Assembly (NCBI RefSeq): GCF_036195045.1
Contig: NZ_CP108100.1
Span: forward strand, 2,232,001 to 2,296,000
Origin: Streptomyces sp. NBC_00236
GTDB taxonomy: Bacteria; Actinomycetota; Actinomycetes; Streptomycetales; Streptomycetaceae
Reading direction: 5' to 3'
DNA length: 64,000 nt
Program-made: the position numbers and the translations under genes
In this document: in pieces, positions 1 through 8,116 of the stretch
How the letters are laid out: every line of letters begins with the position of its first letter
Position numbering within the stretch: the first letter of the stretch is position 1
The notes under the pieces: generated by a model
Told to the model about the DNA's origin: nothing
Databases searched by the model: none
Seen by the model: the letters and a program-made list of their open reading frames with translations, nothing else

Positions 1-4
1 GCTC

Positions 5-1048
5 ATGACGCAGGTGATCAACCACGGTGGAGGCGTCCACAGCATCAAGGTCCCCATCCCGGACAACCCGTTGGGCCACACCCTGGTCCATCTGCTCGAC
101 ACGGACCGCGGCCCCGTCCTGATCGACACGGGCTGGGACGACCCGGAGGCCTGGGACACCCTGACCGCGGGGCTCGCCACCGTGGGCGTGGGCATCGCCG
201 ACATCCACGGCGTGGTCATCACGCACCACCACCCCGACCACCACGGCCTCTCCGGTCAGGTCCGCGAGGCGTCCGGGGCCTGGATCGCGATGCACGCCGC
301 CGACACGGCGATCGTCCGCCGCACCCGGGAGTCGGAACCGGGCACCTGGCTCGCCTACCTGGCGGCGAAGCTGGCGACGGTCGGCGCGCCCGAGGACCAC
401 ATCGCCCCGCTGCTGGCCGCCCGCGAGAAGGGCGGCCGCATGCGCACCCTGCCCGGGCTGCGGGCGGCGATCCCGGACCGCGAGATCGTGCCGGGCGAAC
501 TCCTCGACCTGGCGGGCCGCACCCTGCGGGCGATCTGGACCCCGGGCCACACCCCCGGCCATGTCTGCCTGCACCTGGAGGAGGACCACCCGGCCAACCT
601 CCCCGGCCGCGGCCGCCTCTTCTCCGGCGACCACCTGCTCCCCGGCATCAGCCCGCACGTGGGGCTGTACGAGGACCCGGACGACGCCACGGCCGCCACG
701 GACCCGCTGGGCGACTACCTCGACTCACTGGAGCGCATCGGCCGCCTCGGTGTCGCCGAGGTCCTCCCGGCCCACCAGTACGCGTTCGCGGACGCGGCAG
801 GCCGCGTGCGGGAACTCCTGGACCACCACGAGGAGCGCCTGACGGGCCTCCTCGCCCTGCTCGCCGAACCGCTCACGCCGTGGCAGCTGGCCGAGCGGAT
901 GGAGTGGAACCGGCCCTGGGAACAGATCCCCTACGGGTCCCGGAACATCGCCGTCTCGGAGGCCGAGTCGCACCTGCGCCGGCTGGTGAAGCTGGGCCGC
1001 GCCGAGGCGCTGGCGGGGAGTGAACCGGTGACGTACGTGGCGGTGTGA
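5..1048 (+). CDS. MBL fold metallo-hydrolase
   Basis: A 347-residue metallo-beta-lactamase-fold hydrolase, probably cytoplasmic and binding two metal ions. The metal motif HHHPDHHG lies near residues 74-81, followed by TPGHTPGH (about 179), the bridging aspartate in SGDHLL (about 208) and a final histidine in LPAHQY (about 256). The last 70 residues form a winged-helix-like tail (LTPWQLAERM), as in LACTB2-type proteins that act on thioesters or RNA. Only four bases precede the ATG, so the ribosome binding site and true start cannot be judged. Substrate unknown. Confidence 0.85.
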   Translation: MTQVINHGGGVHSIKVPIPDNPLGHTLVHLLDTDRGPVLIDTGWDDPEAWDTLTAGLATVGVGIADIHGVVITHHHPDHHGLSGQVREASGAWIAMHAADTAIVRRTRESEPGTWLAYLAAKLATVGAPEDHIAPLLAAREKGGRMRTLPGLRAAIPDREIVPGELLDLAGRTLRAIWTPGHTPGHVCLHLEEDHPANLPGRGRLFSGDHLLPGISPHVGLYEDPDDATAATDPLGDYLDSLERIGRLGVAEVLPAHQYAFADAAGRVRELLDHHEERLTGLLALLAEPLTPWQLAERMEWNRPWEQIPYGSRNIAVSEAESHLRRLVKLGRAEALAGSEPVTYVAV

Positions 1049-1054
1049 GGGAGG

Positions 1055-1100
1055 CGGCGCCGGCCGGGGTCACACCGCGGCGCCGGCCGGGGTCACACCG
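1055..1100. repeat. 23-bp perfect tandem duplication
   Basis: Positions 1055-1077 and 1078-1100 are identical 23-bp units rich in GGCGCCGGCC. The second copy contains the stop codon (1093-1095) of the minus-strand membrane protein, so the repeat sits across the 3' end of that gene, between two convergent genes. A third partial unit begins at 1101. It looks like a recent slippage duplication that may also form terminator-like secondary structure. Confidence 0.8.
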
Positions 1101-2601
1101 CGGCGCCGGCGCCCTCGCGCGGGCCGGGCGGGGCGGCCTCCGGGGCCCGGTCTGCCGGAAGCACGGCGGGACGGGCGTCCGGATCACCGGCCGCCGCGCG
1201 GCGGCGCGCCGCGCAGGCGGTCGCGACGAGTGCGAGCGCGACCGTACCGGCGAGCGCGGGCCAGTACACGTAACGGTAGTTGGACTCGGGAGCCGTCGGC
1301 AGGTAGGCGAGGATGTACAGGAGGGAACTGGCCCCGAGAAGCCGCAGCTCCCGGGCGTGGGGGCCGGCCCACCTGCGGCGCAGCACGAGCACCAGCGAGA
1401 CGGCCAGCCAGAACCAGCCCTGGAAGAGCATCGGCAGGTCGCGGGCGGCCCCGGTCACGTAGTTCCGCAGGGCGAAGCGCAGCGTGTCGTTCAGCGGTTG
1501 CTCGCGCACCTCGGGGTGCAGCCGGGCGCCCGCGTTGACATGGGTGCCGTTCCAGAAGGTCTGGTTGCTCTGGAAGAGCAGCTTGGTGAAGACCCGGGTC
1601 CGGTACTCCGCGTAGCCCTTCCAGTGCTTCGGCATCTGCTGCGTCCACATCCGGACGACGACGTCGGCGCGCCGGTCCAGATACGTCACGTCGAACGGCC
1701 GGCTCTGCGGGAAGCACTGCAAGTAGCCGTCGGAGGTGATGCCGCGCTTCTGGCAGGTGCTGGCGGCGGTGACCAGCCGGTCACGGAGGTCCGCGTCCGC
1801 TCCGGCCCGTTCGGCGGCGGAGCGCACCTGGTCCGGGGTGAGGACGTGGATGAGGTCGTCCACCGGGATCACCGCGTACACGCGGGTGGTCAACGGATCG
1901 GTCGCCGCGTTCACCGCGGCACTGCCGGCCGTCAGTGCCGCGAGGAACACACCGGTCGCGGCCAGCCAGCGGCGCCTGCCCGGGGCCGGCCATGCCGCGA
2001 GGACCAGCAGGGCGAAGACGGGGATCGTGGCGGGGATGCCGTTCTTGCGGACCAGGGCGGCGTACGTGAGGAACAGCAGGCCCAGCACCAGCAGGGCCCA
2101 GCGGCTCCTCACCCGGTCCCGGGGCAGCTCGCGCACGGTGAGCGCGATCGCGAAGACGGCCAGCAGCGCGTACGCCAGGTGCACGTCCTTCCACACCACG
2201 CCGGTGAGGTTCATGATGTGCGGCGCGAAGCCGACGGCCAGTACCGCGAGGGAGAGCCCGCGACTGCCGGTGCTTCTCCACACCAGCCGGGCGAGGACCC
2301 ACAGCGTCCCCCACAGCACGGCGGCCTGCGCGGCGGCCATGACCGAGAAGTCACCCGTGATCCCCATGAGGACGCGCCACGCGAGCGCCATCACCGGAGG
2401 GTGCCAGTCGTTCACCGGCTCGTCCCCCAGCGCCTGCCACAGCTGGGTGTTGCTGTCCGCGCTGAGGTAGCCGGGGTGGAAGACGGTCGCCACGGCGTAT
2501 CCGCAGGCCGCTGCGACGGCCGCCAGGCACCAGGGCCACAGCGTGCCGTCCTTCCAGGCTCCGCGCAGCACGACGGTCCACCGGCGGTCAGTTCCGGGCA
2601 T
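1093..2601 (-). CDS. polytopic membrane protein, probable lipid-dependent glycosyltransferase (DUF6020-like)
   Basis: A 502-residue protein with about a dozen hydrophobic segments. The N-terminal loop has YLSADSNTQLWQAL and NDWHPPVM, an arrangement seen in actinobacterial DUF6020/GT39-like membrane glycosyltransferases where acidic and histidine residues follow the first helix. I start at the ATG at 2601 (MPGTDRRW); the open frame continues upstream but is arginine- and proline-rich without membrane character. It converges on the MBL gene and is divergent from a GT2/CDP-glycerol transferase, suggesting a role in cell-wall polymer or glycolipid assembly. Exact reaction unknown. Confidence 0.7.
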   Translation of the reverse strand: MPGTDRRWTVVLRGAWKDGTLWPWCLAAVAAACGYAVATVFHPGYLSADSNTQLWQALGDEPVNDWHPPVMALAWRVLMGITGDFSVMAAAQAAVLWGTLWVLARLVWRSTGSRGLSLAVLAVGFAPHIMNLTGVVWKDVHLAYALLAVFAIALTVRELPRDRVRSRWALLVLGLLFLTYAALVRKNGIPATIPVFALLVLAAWPAPGRRRWLAATGVFLAALTAGSAAVNAATDPLTTRVYAVIPVDDLIHVLTPDQVRSAAERAGADADLRDRLVTAASTCQKRGITSDGYLQCFPQSRPFDVTYLDRRADVVVRMWTQQMPKHWKGYAEYRTRVFTKLLFQSNQTFWNGTHVNAGARLHPEVREQPLNDTLRFALRNYVTGAARDLPMLFQGWFWLAVSLVLVLRRRWAGPHARELRLLGASSLLYILAYLPTAPESNYRYVYWPALAGTVALALVATACAARRRAAAGDPDARPAVLPADRAPEAAPPGPREGAGAAV

Positions 2602-2900
2602 GCGGGCGGGGCCCTCCCAGTCGATGATGACGGGTCGCGACGTCGATGGGCTGCGAGCCGGAAGGCACCAGCCGAAGGGACGGCACGGCGGGAATCTATA
2701 GGTACCGGACTCCCGGGACAAACCGGAATGATTAGTCACCCGCGCACGGCACAGGCGTACCCGGAACACCACGGCGTGCTCGCCCCGGCCACTCCGGGTG
2801 AGGGGGAGAGTGCGCGCGCGACCGCATCACCGGGGTCGGTAGTCTTCGTGTTCGACCCCGATCGACCCCGATAACCTGTACGTCATCTGGAGTTCCCCCC

Positions 2901-5123
2901 ATGCCTCGTTTCAGTGTTGTGATCCCCGTGTTCAAGGTCCAGGGATACCTCCACGAGTGCCTGGACTCCGTCCTCGGGCAGTCGTTCCAGGACATCGAGG
3001 TGATCGCCGTCGACGACTGCTCACCGGACTCCTGCGGCGACATCATCGACGAGTACGCCGCCCGCGACGCGCGTGTCCAGGCCGTGCACCTGCCCCAGAA
3101 CGTGGGGCTGGGCCGGGCGCGCAACGCCGGACTCCAGCGCGCGACCGGCGACTACGTCCTCTTCCTCGACAGTGACGACAGCTACACCCCCGGCCTGCTG
3201 CAGGCGCTGGCCGCCCGGCTCGACGCGGTGGGGGACCTGGACATCCTCGTCTTCGACCACGTCCGCACGTTCTGGCACGGCAGGGGCGGCCCCAGCCAGT
3301 CCACGGAGCTGTTCGAGCGGGCGGGCACGGACGTCTTCCGCCTGCGGGACCGGCCCGAGTTCGTCCATCTCTTCCTGGTGGCCTGGAACAAGGCGTTCCG
3401 TCGTGAGTTCTTCCTGGAGCAGGGTTTCCAGTACGCGCCCGGCCTGTACGAGGACGCGCCGGTCACCCAGATGGCGATGGTCACGGCCGAGCGCATCGGC
3501 TGTCTGAACAGGGTCGGCGTCGAGTACCGGCAGCGCCGCCACGGCGCGATCACGAAGACGCCGGGCCGCAAGCACTTCGACATCTTCGAGCAGTACGAGG
3601 GCCTGTTCGCCTTCCTCGACGCACGCCCCGAGCTGGCCTGGTCCAAGCCGATGCTGTTCGAGCGTGCCATTCACCACATGCTGTTCTCGCTGAAGCGCAC
3701 CGAGCGGGTCAGGCCCGCCGACCGCAAGGACTACTTCGCCCGCACCGCGGACTTCTACGCCGCGCACATCCCCGACGGCTTCACCCTGCCCGGCGGAACG
3801 ATGGGGGTGCACATGCGCGCCCTGGCCAAGCGGTCCTTCCGCGCCTACCAGGCGACGGAATTCGCCGCCCGGGTCAAGCGGGCCGGGCCGAGGAAGGTCC
3901 TCGGGGCCACCAGCCGGGTCGGCAAGCAGGCGGCCACGAGCCTGTCCACCTTCCAGCGCCGGCGCCCGCTGGATCCGCACCTGGCCGTCTACACCTCGTA
4001 CGAGAACCTGCTGCCGTCGTGCAACCCGGCCGCGGTCTTCGACAAGGCCAAGGAGCTGGCACCGCAGGTGCACGGCGTCTGGGTGGTGCGTCAGGAACTC
4101 GCCGACCAGGTGCCCGCCGGCATCGACCACGTCGTGCCCGGCTCGCGCCGCCACGCGGAGGTGACGGCTCGCGCCACGTACTTCGTGAGCAACGCCGCCT
4201 TCCCGGACGACATCGCCAAGCGCCCGGGGCAGATCCATCTGCAGACCCACCACGGCACCCCGCTCAAGCGGATGGGCATGGACCAGCAGGCGTATCCCGC
4301 CGCCGCCCAGGGCATGGACTTCGGCCGTCTGCTGGAGCAGGTGAACCGCTGGAACCTCAGCGTCTCCTCCAACCGGCACTCCACGGAGCAGTGGGAGCGC
4401 GTGTACCCCGGCACGTTCGAGTCGCTCGATGTGGGTTACCCGCGCAACGACCGCTTCTTCACCTCGACCGCCGAGGACGTCGCCGCCATCCGCGACCGGC
4501 TGGGCATCGCGCCGGGCAGGACCGCGCTGCTGTACGCGCCGACCCACCGCGAACACCACAAGGAGTGGACCCCCACGTTCGATCTGGCGCGCGTGGCCAA
4601 GTCCCTGGGCGACGACTTCGTCCTGATGGTCCGCACCCACCGCCTCGACCGGCCGAACCCGCAGCTGAGGGACCTCGCCGAACAGGGCAGCGTCATCGAC
4701 GTGTCCGGCCACCCGTCCGTCGAGGACCTCTGCCTGGCGGCGGACGCGCTCGTCGCGGACTACTCGTCCCTCATCTTCGACTACGCCAACCTCGACCGCC
4801 CCATCGTCGTCGACGCGTCCGACTGGAAGGTCTACAACGCGGTCCGCGGTGTCACGTTCGACCTCGTCTCCGGCCTTCCGGGCGACACCCCCGGAACCGT
4901 CGCGACCACGGAGGACGAGCTCATCGACGCCTTCCGCAGCGGGCGTTGGTGCGACGCGGAGGCCACCGCGCTGCGCAGCGCCTTCCGTGAGCGCTTCTGC
5001 CCGTACGACGACGGGCACGCCGCCGAGCGCGTCGTACGCCGCTTCTTCCTCGGCGAGGACCCCGCCCCGGCGATCGTCCCGCCGGCGCGGCGGACCCCGG
5101 CGCCCAGGCCGTCGCGGGGCTGA
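2901..5123 (+). CDS. bifunctional GT2 glycosyltransferase / CDP-glycerol:glycerophosphate glycerophosphotransferase
   Basis: A 740-residue fusion. The N-terminal 220 residues are a GT-A glycosyltransferase family 2 domain (FSVVIPVFKVQGYL; FLDSDDS near residue 88 as the DxD metal site). After a helical linker, residues from about 355 form a TagF/TagB-type CDP-glycerol glycerophosphotransferase domain, with HHGTPLKRMG (about 450), the PTHREH motif (about 547) and DYSSLIFDY (about 620). Proteins of this type build poly(glycerol phosphate)-containing wall teichoic acids at the inner membrane face. The ATG at 2901 follows a weak GGAG. The gene is divergent from the membrane protein at 1093-2601. 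Confidence 0.9.
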   Translation: MPRFSVVIPVFKVQGYLHECLDSVLGQSFQDIEVIAVDDCSPDSCGDIIDEYAARDARVQAVHLPQNVGLGRARNAGLQRATGDYVLFLDSDDSYTPGLLQALAARLDAVGDLDILVFDHVRTFWHGRGGPSQSTELFERAGTDVFRLRDRPEFVHLFLVAWNKAFRREFFLEQGFQYAPGLYEDAPVTQMAMVTAERIGCLNRVGVEYRQRRHGAITKTPGRKHFDIFEQYEGLFAFLDARPELAWSKPMLFERAIHHMLFSLKRTERVRPADRKDYFARTADFYAAHIPDGFTLPGGTMGVHMRALAKRSFRAYQATEFAARVKRAGPRKVLGATSRVGKQAATSLSTFQRRRPLDPHLAVYTSYENLLPSCNPAAVFDKAKELAPQVHGVWVVRQELADQVPAGIDHVVPGSRRHAEVTARATYFVSNAAFPDDIAKRPGQIHLQTHHGTPLKRMGMDQQAYPAAAQGMDFGRLLEQVNRWNLSVSSNRHSTEQWERVYPGTFESLDVGYPRNDRFFTSTAEDVAAIRDRLGIAPGRTALLYAPTHREHHKEWTPTFDLARVAKSLGDDFVLMVRTHRLDRPNPQLRDLAEQGSVIDVSGHPSVEDLCLAADALVADYSSLIFDYANLDRPIVVDASDWKVYNAVRGVTFDLVSGLPGDTPGTVATTEDELIDAFRSGRWCDAEATALRSAFRERFCPYDDGHAAERVVRRFFLGEDPAPAIVPPARRTPAPRPSRG

Positions 5124-5145
5124 TGCGCTGCGGGTGGTCGGGTAG

Positions 5146-5793
5146 TCAGTCCTTGCGTCCGGTGACGGCCACGGAGACTCCGAGGCCGATCATCGTGACC
5201 CCGCCGATGCCTCCGACGAGTGACAGGCGCCGGGGCGAGCGGGCGAACCAGTCCCGGCCGGTTGCCGCGAGCAGGCCCCACAGACTGTCCGAGGCCAGCG
5301 CGATGAGGTTGAAGACCAGCCCGAGCACCAGCATCTGCACCGCGATGTGGCCCTGGGCGCGGTCGACGAACTGCGGCAGCACGGCGGCGAAGAACACCAT
5401 GGTCTTGGGGTTGGCGACACCGACGGCGAACCCGTCCCAGAACGTGCGCCGACCGCCCTGCGCGGTCTTCTCGCCGGTGAACGCGGCCTGGAGCGAGCCG
5501 CGTTGCCGCCACGCCTTGACACCCAGGTACACCAGGTAGGCGGCACCGGCCAGTTTCAGCACCGTGAAGACGAGGACGGAACGCTCCACGACCGACCCGA
5601 CTCCGAGGGCCACGGCGACGACGAGCAGGAAGGCGCCCATCGTGTTGCCGGCGACCGTCGTCATCGCCGCACGCCTGCCCTGCGCCAGGGCCCGCCCGAT
5701 CACGAACAGCACGCTGGGCCCCGGAATCACGATCAGCAGGAACGACATCGCCGTGAAGGCGAGCAAGCGGTCAGCAGACACCATGCGGCTCAT
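5146..5793 (-). CDS. LysE family amino-acid exporter
   Basis: A 215-residue inner-membrane protein of the LysE/RhtB family, which exports amino acids or small metabolites. It has six hydrophobic segments, the family signature VIPGPSVLFV near the N-terminus, and NPKTMVFF in the central part. Start choice is uncertain: ATG at 5793 (MSRMVS) or the next ATG at 5784 (MVSADRLL), which is the more typical family N-terminus; neither has a good ribosome binding site. The gene stands alone, convergent with the teichoic-acid gene. Substrate cannot be inferred. Confidence 0.85.
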   Translation of the reverse strand: MSRMVSADRLLAFTAMSFLLIVIPGPSVLFVIGRALAQGRRAAMTTVAGNTMGAFLLVVAVALGVGSVVERSVLVFTVLKLAGAAYLVYLGVKAWRQRGSLQAAFTGEKTAQGGRRTFWDGFAVGVANPKTMVFFAAVLPQFVDRAQGHIAVQMLVLGLVFNLIALASDSLWGLLAATGRDWFARSPRRLSLVGGIGGVTMIGLGVSVAVTGRKD

Positions 5794-5894
5794 GCAAGCA
5801 CGGACGGGGGCCGCGCTTCAGCCCCTTTTCCGGGCCCTGGGCGCCTTCGCCGGGCCCGGGGGACCGTCGCCCGGCGGCCCGGGACCCGCCCGGT

Positions 5895-6075
5895 AGAGTG
5901 GGCGGGTCGTCATCATGTCCGTTCAGGGGGAAGCCGGTGCGAATCCGGCGCTGACCCGCAGCCGTGACCGCCCACGAGGGCGGGAGCCGGAATGCCCTGC
6001 CCGTGTCGTGACCGGCTCGTGCCGTCGGGACCCCCCGGTGGCCGGCACCGTCGAGGTATACGGAGCCGGAGCCTG
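5895..6075 (+). promoter_or_regulatory. cobalamin (B12) riboswitch
   Basis: The leader of the ECF operon contains the conserved B12-riboswitch core: GGGGAAGCCGGTGCGAATCC, then GGCGCTGACCCGCAGCCGTG, then a GC-rich helix (CCGCCC...GGGCGG) and GAGCCGGAATGCC. This order matches the adenosylcobalamin riboswitch consensus. The outer boundaries are approximate. The structure ends about 50 bases before the first ATG (6126), where AGGAGAGG serves as the ribosome binding site, so control could act on translation initiation, on termination, or both. High B12 would repress the genes downstream. Confidence 0.9.
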
Positions 6076-6125
6076 GTGCCTGTGTGTGCCTGTGCCCGGT
6101 TCCCCCAGGAGAGGCCCCGCCCGCC

Positions 6126-7385
6126 ATGACCGTACGCCGCAGCGCAGCCGCGCTCGCCGCCACCGCCACCGTGCTCTGGGTGGCCGCAGCCCCGGCCGCA
6201 GTCGCCGCGCCGTCCCCCTCCCCCTCGCCGTCCCTGGCTCTGCCCTCGGGGCTGTACGGCACGAAGGACCCGACGTACGACGGGGTGTGGCGGCAGTCGC
6301 TGGCCTTCATCTCGCAGCGGGCCGTGGGGGTCTCGCCCGCCGACGAGGCCGTCGACTGGCTGATCGGCCAGCAGTGCGACAGCGGGGCGTTCCCCGCGTA
6401 CCGGCCGGACCCCTCCGTGCGCTGCGACGCCAAGACCGTGGTCGACACCAATGCGACGGCGGCCGCCGTGCAGGCACTGCACGAGGTCCGCGGGCACAAG
6501 GCGCTCGTGCAGAACGGGGTCTCCTGGCTGAAGTCCGTGCAGAACGAGGACGGCGGTTGGGGCTACACCGCCGGCAGCCCGAGTGACGCGAACTCCACCT
6601 CGATCGTGATCGGCGCCCTCGGCCGGGCCGGCGAGAAGCTCGACGCCGTGACGAACAGCGGGGGCAGGACGCCGTACGACGCGCTGCTCACCTTCGCCAT
6701 CCCCTGCGGCGGCAAGGACGGCGGCGCGTTCGCGTACCAGCCCGACAAGGCCGGCAAGCTCGTCGCCAACGGCGACGCCACCGCGGCCGGGGTGCTCGGC
6801 TCGCTCGGCAAGGGGCTCGTCATCGGCAACAACGCCGCGGTGAAGGACCCCACGTGCACCGAGGGTGACTCCGTCACGCCCGAGCAGGCCGCGCAGAACG
6901 GTGCCCACTACCTCGCCGGGGCCCTCAAGAAGACCGGCCACCTCGACTCGCCGCCGATGCCCGGCGCCGAGGACAGCGCCCCGCAGCCCGACTTCGGCAA
7001 CACCGCCGACGCGGTCGTCGCCCTGTCCGCGGCCGGTCACAAGGACAAGGCCGCCGCGTCCGTGAAGTGGCTCGAGAAGAACTCCGCGGACTGGGCGAAG
7101 GAGAACGGCCCCGCCGCCTACGCACAGCTCGTCATGGCCGCCCACGCCACCGGCGCCGACGTCCACGACTTCGGCGGCGCCGACCTCGTCGACCAGCTGA
7201 ACGCGACGGGTCCCGCGCCCTCCACCGACAAGAAGCCGACGGCGAGCGCCACCGAGGAGGAGAAGAAGGACAGCGGCGACGGGGACGGCATCGGCGGTGT
7301 CTGGTGGTTCGTCGGGATCGGGCTCGCCGTCGGCGCCGGCGCCGGGTTCCTGATCAGCGGCCGCCGCAAGAACCAGCAGCTGTGA
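6126..7385 (+). CDS. secreted, membrane-anchored squalene-cyclase-repeat protein, first gene of B12-regulated operon
   Basis: A 419-residue surface protein. An N-terminal signal peptide (residues 1-30, ending near AAPAAVAA) leads into alpha/alpha-barrel repeats of the prenyltransferase/squalene-cyclase type, with QW-like motifs such as QNEDGGWGYTAG. A charged linker is followed by a C-terminal helix (WWFVGIGLAVGAGAGFLI) and basic tail, giving a sortase-independent membrane anchor. The AGGAGAGG site supports ATG 6126. The same fold forms the alpha domain of animal intrinsic factor and transcobalamin, and the gene lies directly behind a B12 riboswitch, so I infer extracellular corrinoid capture. 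An enzymatic cyclase role is unlikely: no DXDD motif is seen. Confidence 0.85.
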   Translation: MTVRRSAAALAATATVLWVAAAPAAVAAPSPSPSPSLALPSGLYGTKDPTYDGVWRQSLAFISQRAVGVSPADEAVDWLIGQQCDSGAFPAYRPDPSVRCDAKTVVDTNATAAAVQALHEVRGHKALVQNGVSWLKSVQNEDGGWGYTAGSPSDANSTSIVIGALGRAGEKLDAVTNSGGRTPYDALLTFAIPCGGKDGGAFAYQPDKAGKLVANGDATAAGVLGSLGKGLVIGNNAAVKDPTCTEGDSVTPEQAAQNGAHYLAGALKKTGHLDSPPMPGAEDSAPQPDFGNTADAVVALSAAGHKDKAAASVKWLEKNSADWAKENGPAAYAQLVMAAHATGADVHDFGGADLVDQLNATGPAPSTDKKPTASATEEEKKDSGDGDGIGGVWWFVGIGLAVGAGAGFLISGRRKNQQL

Positions 7386-8116
7386 GGGCCCGCCGTGCGG
7401 GCCGGGCCGTGGCCGCCCGACGGCCCTCGAAGCGCGCCGGACGGGCCGCCGTCCTGCTGGTCGTCCTGGGCGCTGTCCTGGCCGTGCTCGGTACGGGTAC
7501 GGCCCAGGCGGCGGGCTACCGCTACTGGTCGTTCTGGGAGGGCTCCGGCGGCGGGTGGGCGTATGCCACCCAGGGGCCGTCGCTGGTCCGGCCGGACGAC
7601 GGTTCGGTGCAGGGCTTCCGGTTCGCGGTGAGCGCCGACTCGCAGGACGCGGCCAAGCCGCGCCACTCCCCCGACTTCGCGGAGATCTGCGCGGACACGC
7701 CCGCCGAGGACGGCCGCAAGCGGGTAGCGCTCGTCATCGACCCCGGTACGGCAGCCGACGCCCCGGACGGGGAGACGCCGCCCGCTCCGCGGACCGCGTG
7801 CGCGCGGGTCCCGCAGGACGCGAGCAGCGCGGAGGCCCTCGCCTCCGTGGCCAAGCCGCTGCGGTACGGCAGTGACGCGCTGCTCTGTGCGATCTCCGGC
7901 TATCCGGAGTCCGGCTGCGGTGAGCAGGTGTCCCAGGACTCGGGTGGTGGCAGGACCGCCACGGCCGACGCCTCCGCGCCCACGTCGGCGGGCGTCGCCA
8001 CCGGCGGCGACGGTGCGGACGGCGGCGGGCCGTCCGCCGGGGTCCTCGTCGGGGTCGGTGCCGTCCTGCTCCTCGGCATCGCCGCAGTCGCGCAGGCCCG
8101 CCGCCGCCGCGGATGA
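7382..8116 (+). CDS. small secreted membrane-anchored protein of the B12 operon (SCO2322-like)
   Basis: A 244-residue exported protein starting at GTG 7382, which overlaps the preceding stop codon (GTGA), so translation is coupled. A twin-basic N-terminus and hydrophobic stretch (AVLLVVLGAVLAVLGTG) form the signal peptide. The mature part begins YRYWSFWEGSGGGWAYA and is aromatic and glycine rich, like the short DUF4430-type beta domains found with B12-binding proteins. A C-terminal helix (AGVLVGVGAVLLLGIAAVA) plus RRRRG anchors it. I recall the family as SCO2322-like; function unproven. Its place between a putative B12-binding protein and an ECF transporter suggests a cooperating surface subunit. 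Confidence 0.85.
   Translation: MRARRAGRAVAARRPSKRAGRAAVLLVVLGAVLAVLGTGTAQAAGYRYWSFWEGSGGGWAYATQGPSLVRPDDGSVQGFRFAVSADSQDAAKPRHSPDFAEICADTPAEDGRKRVALVIDPGTAADAPDGETPPAPRTACARVPQDASSAEALASVAKPLRYGSDALLCAISGYPESGCGEQVSQDSGGGRTATADASAPTSAGVATGGDGADGGGPSAGVLVGVGAVLLLGIAAVAQARRRRG

Noticed and set aside
3021..5018. Long minus-strand open frame opposite the teichoic-acid fusion gene
   Set aside because: Translation is rich in Arg, Gly, Val and Asp without domain signatures; it is a product of high GC third-position bias opposite a real gene.
6126..7385. Terpene (squalene/hopene) cyclase
   Set aside because: It has cyclase-type repeats, but is exported, membrane anchored, lacks a visible DXDD motif and is under B12 control.
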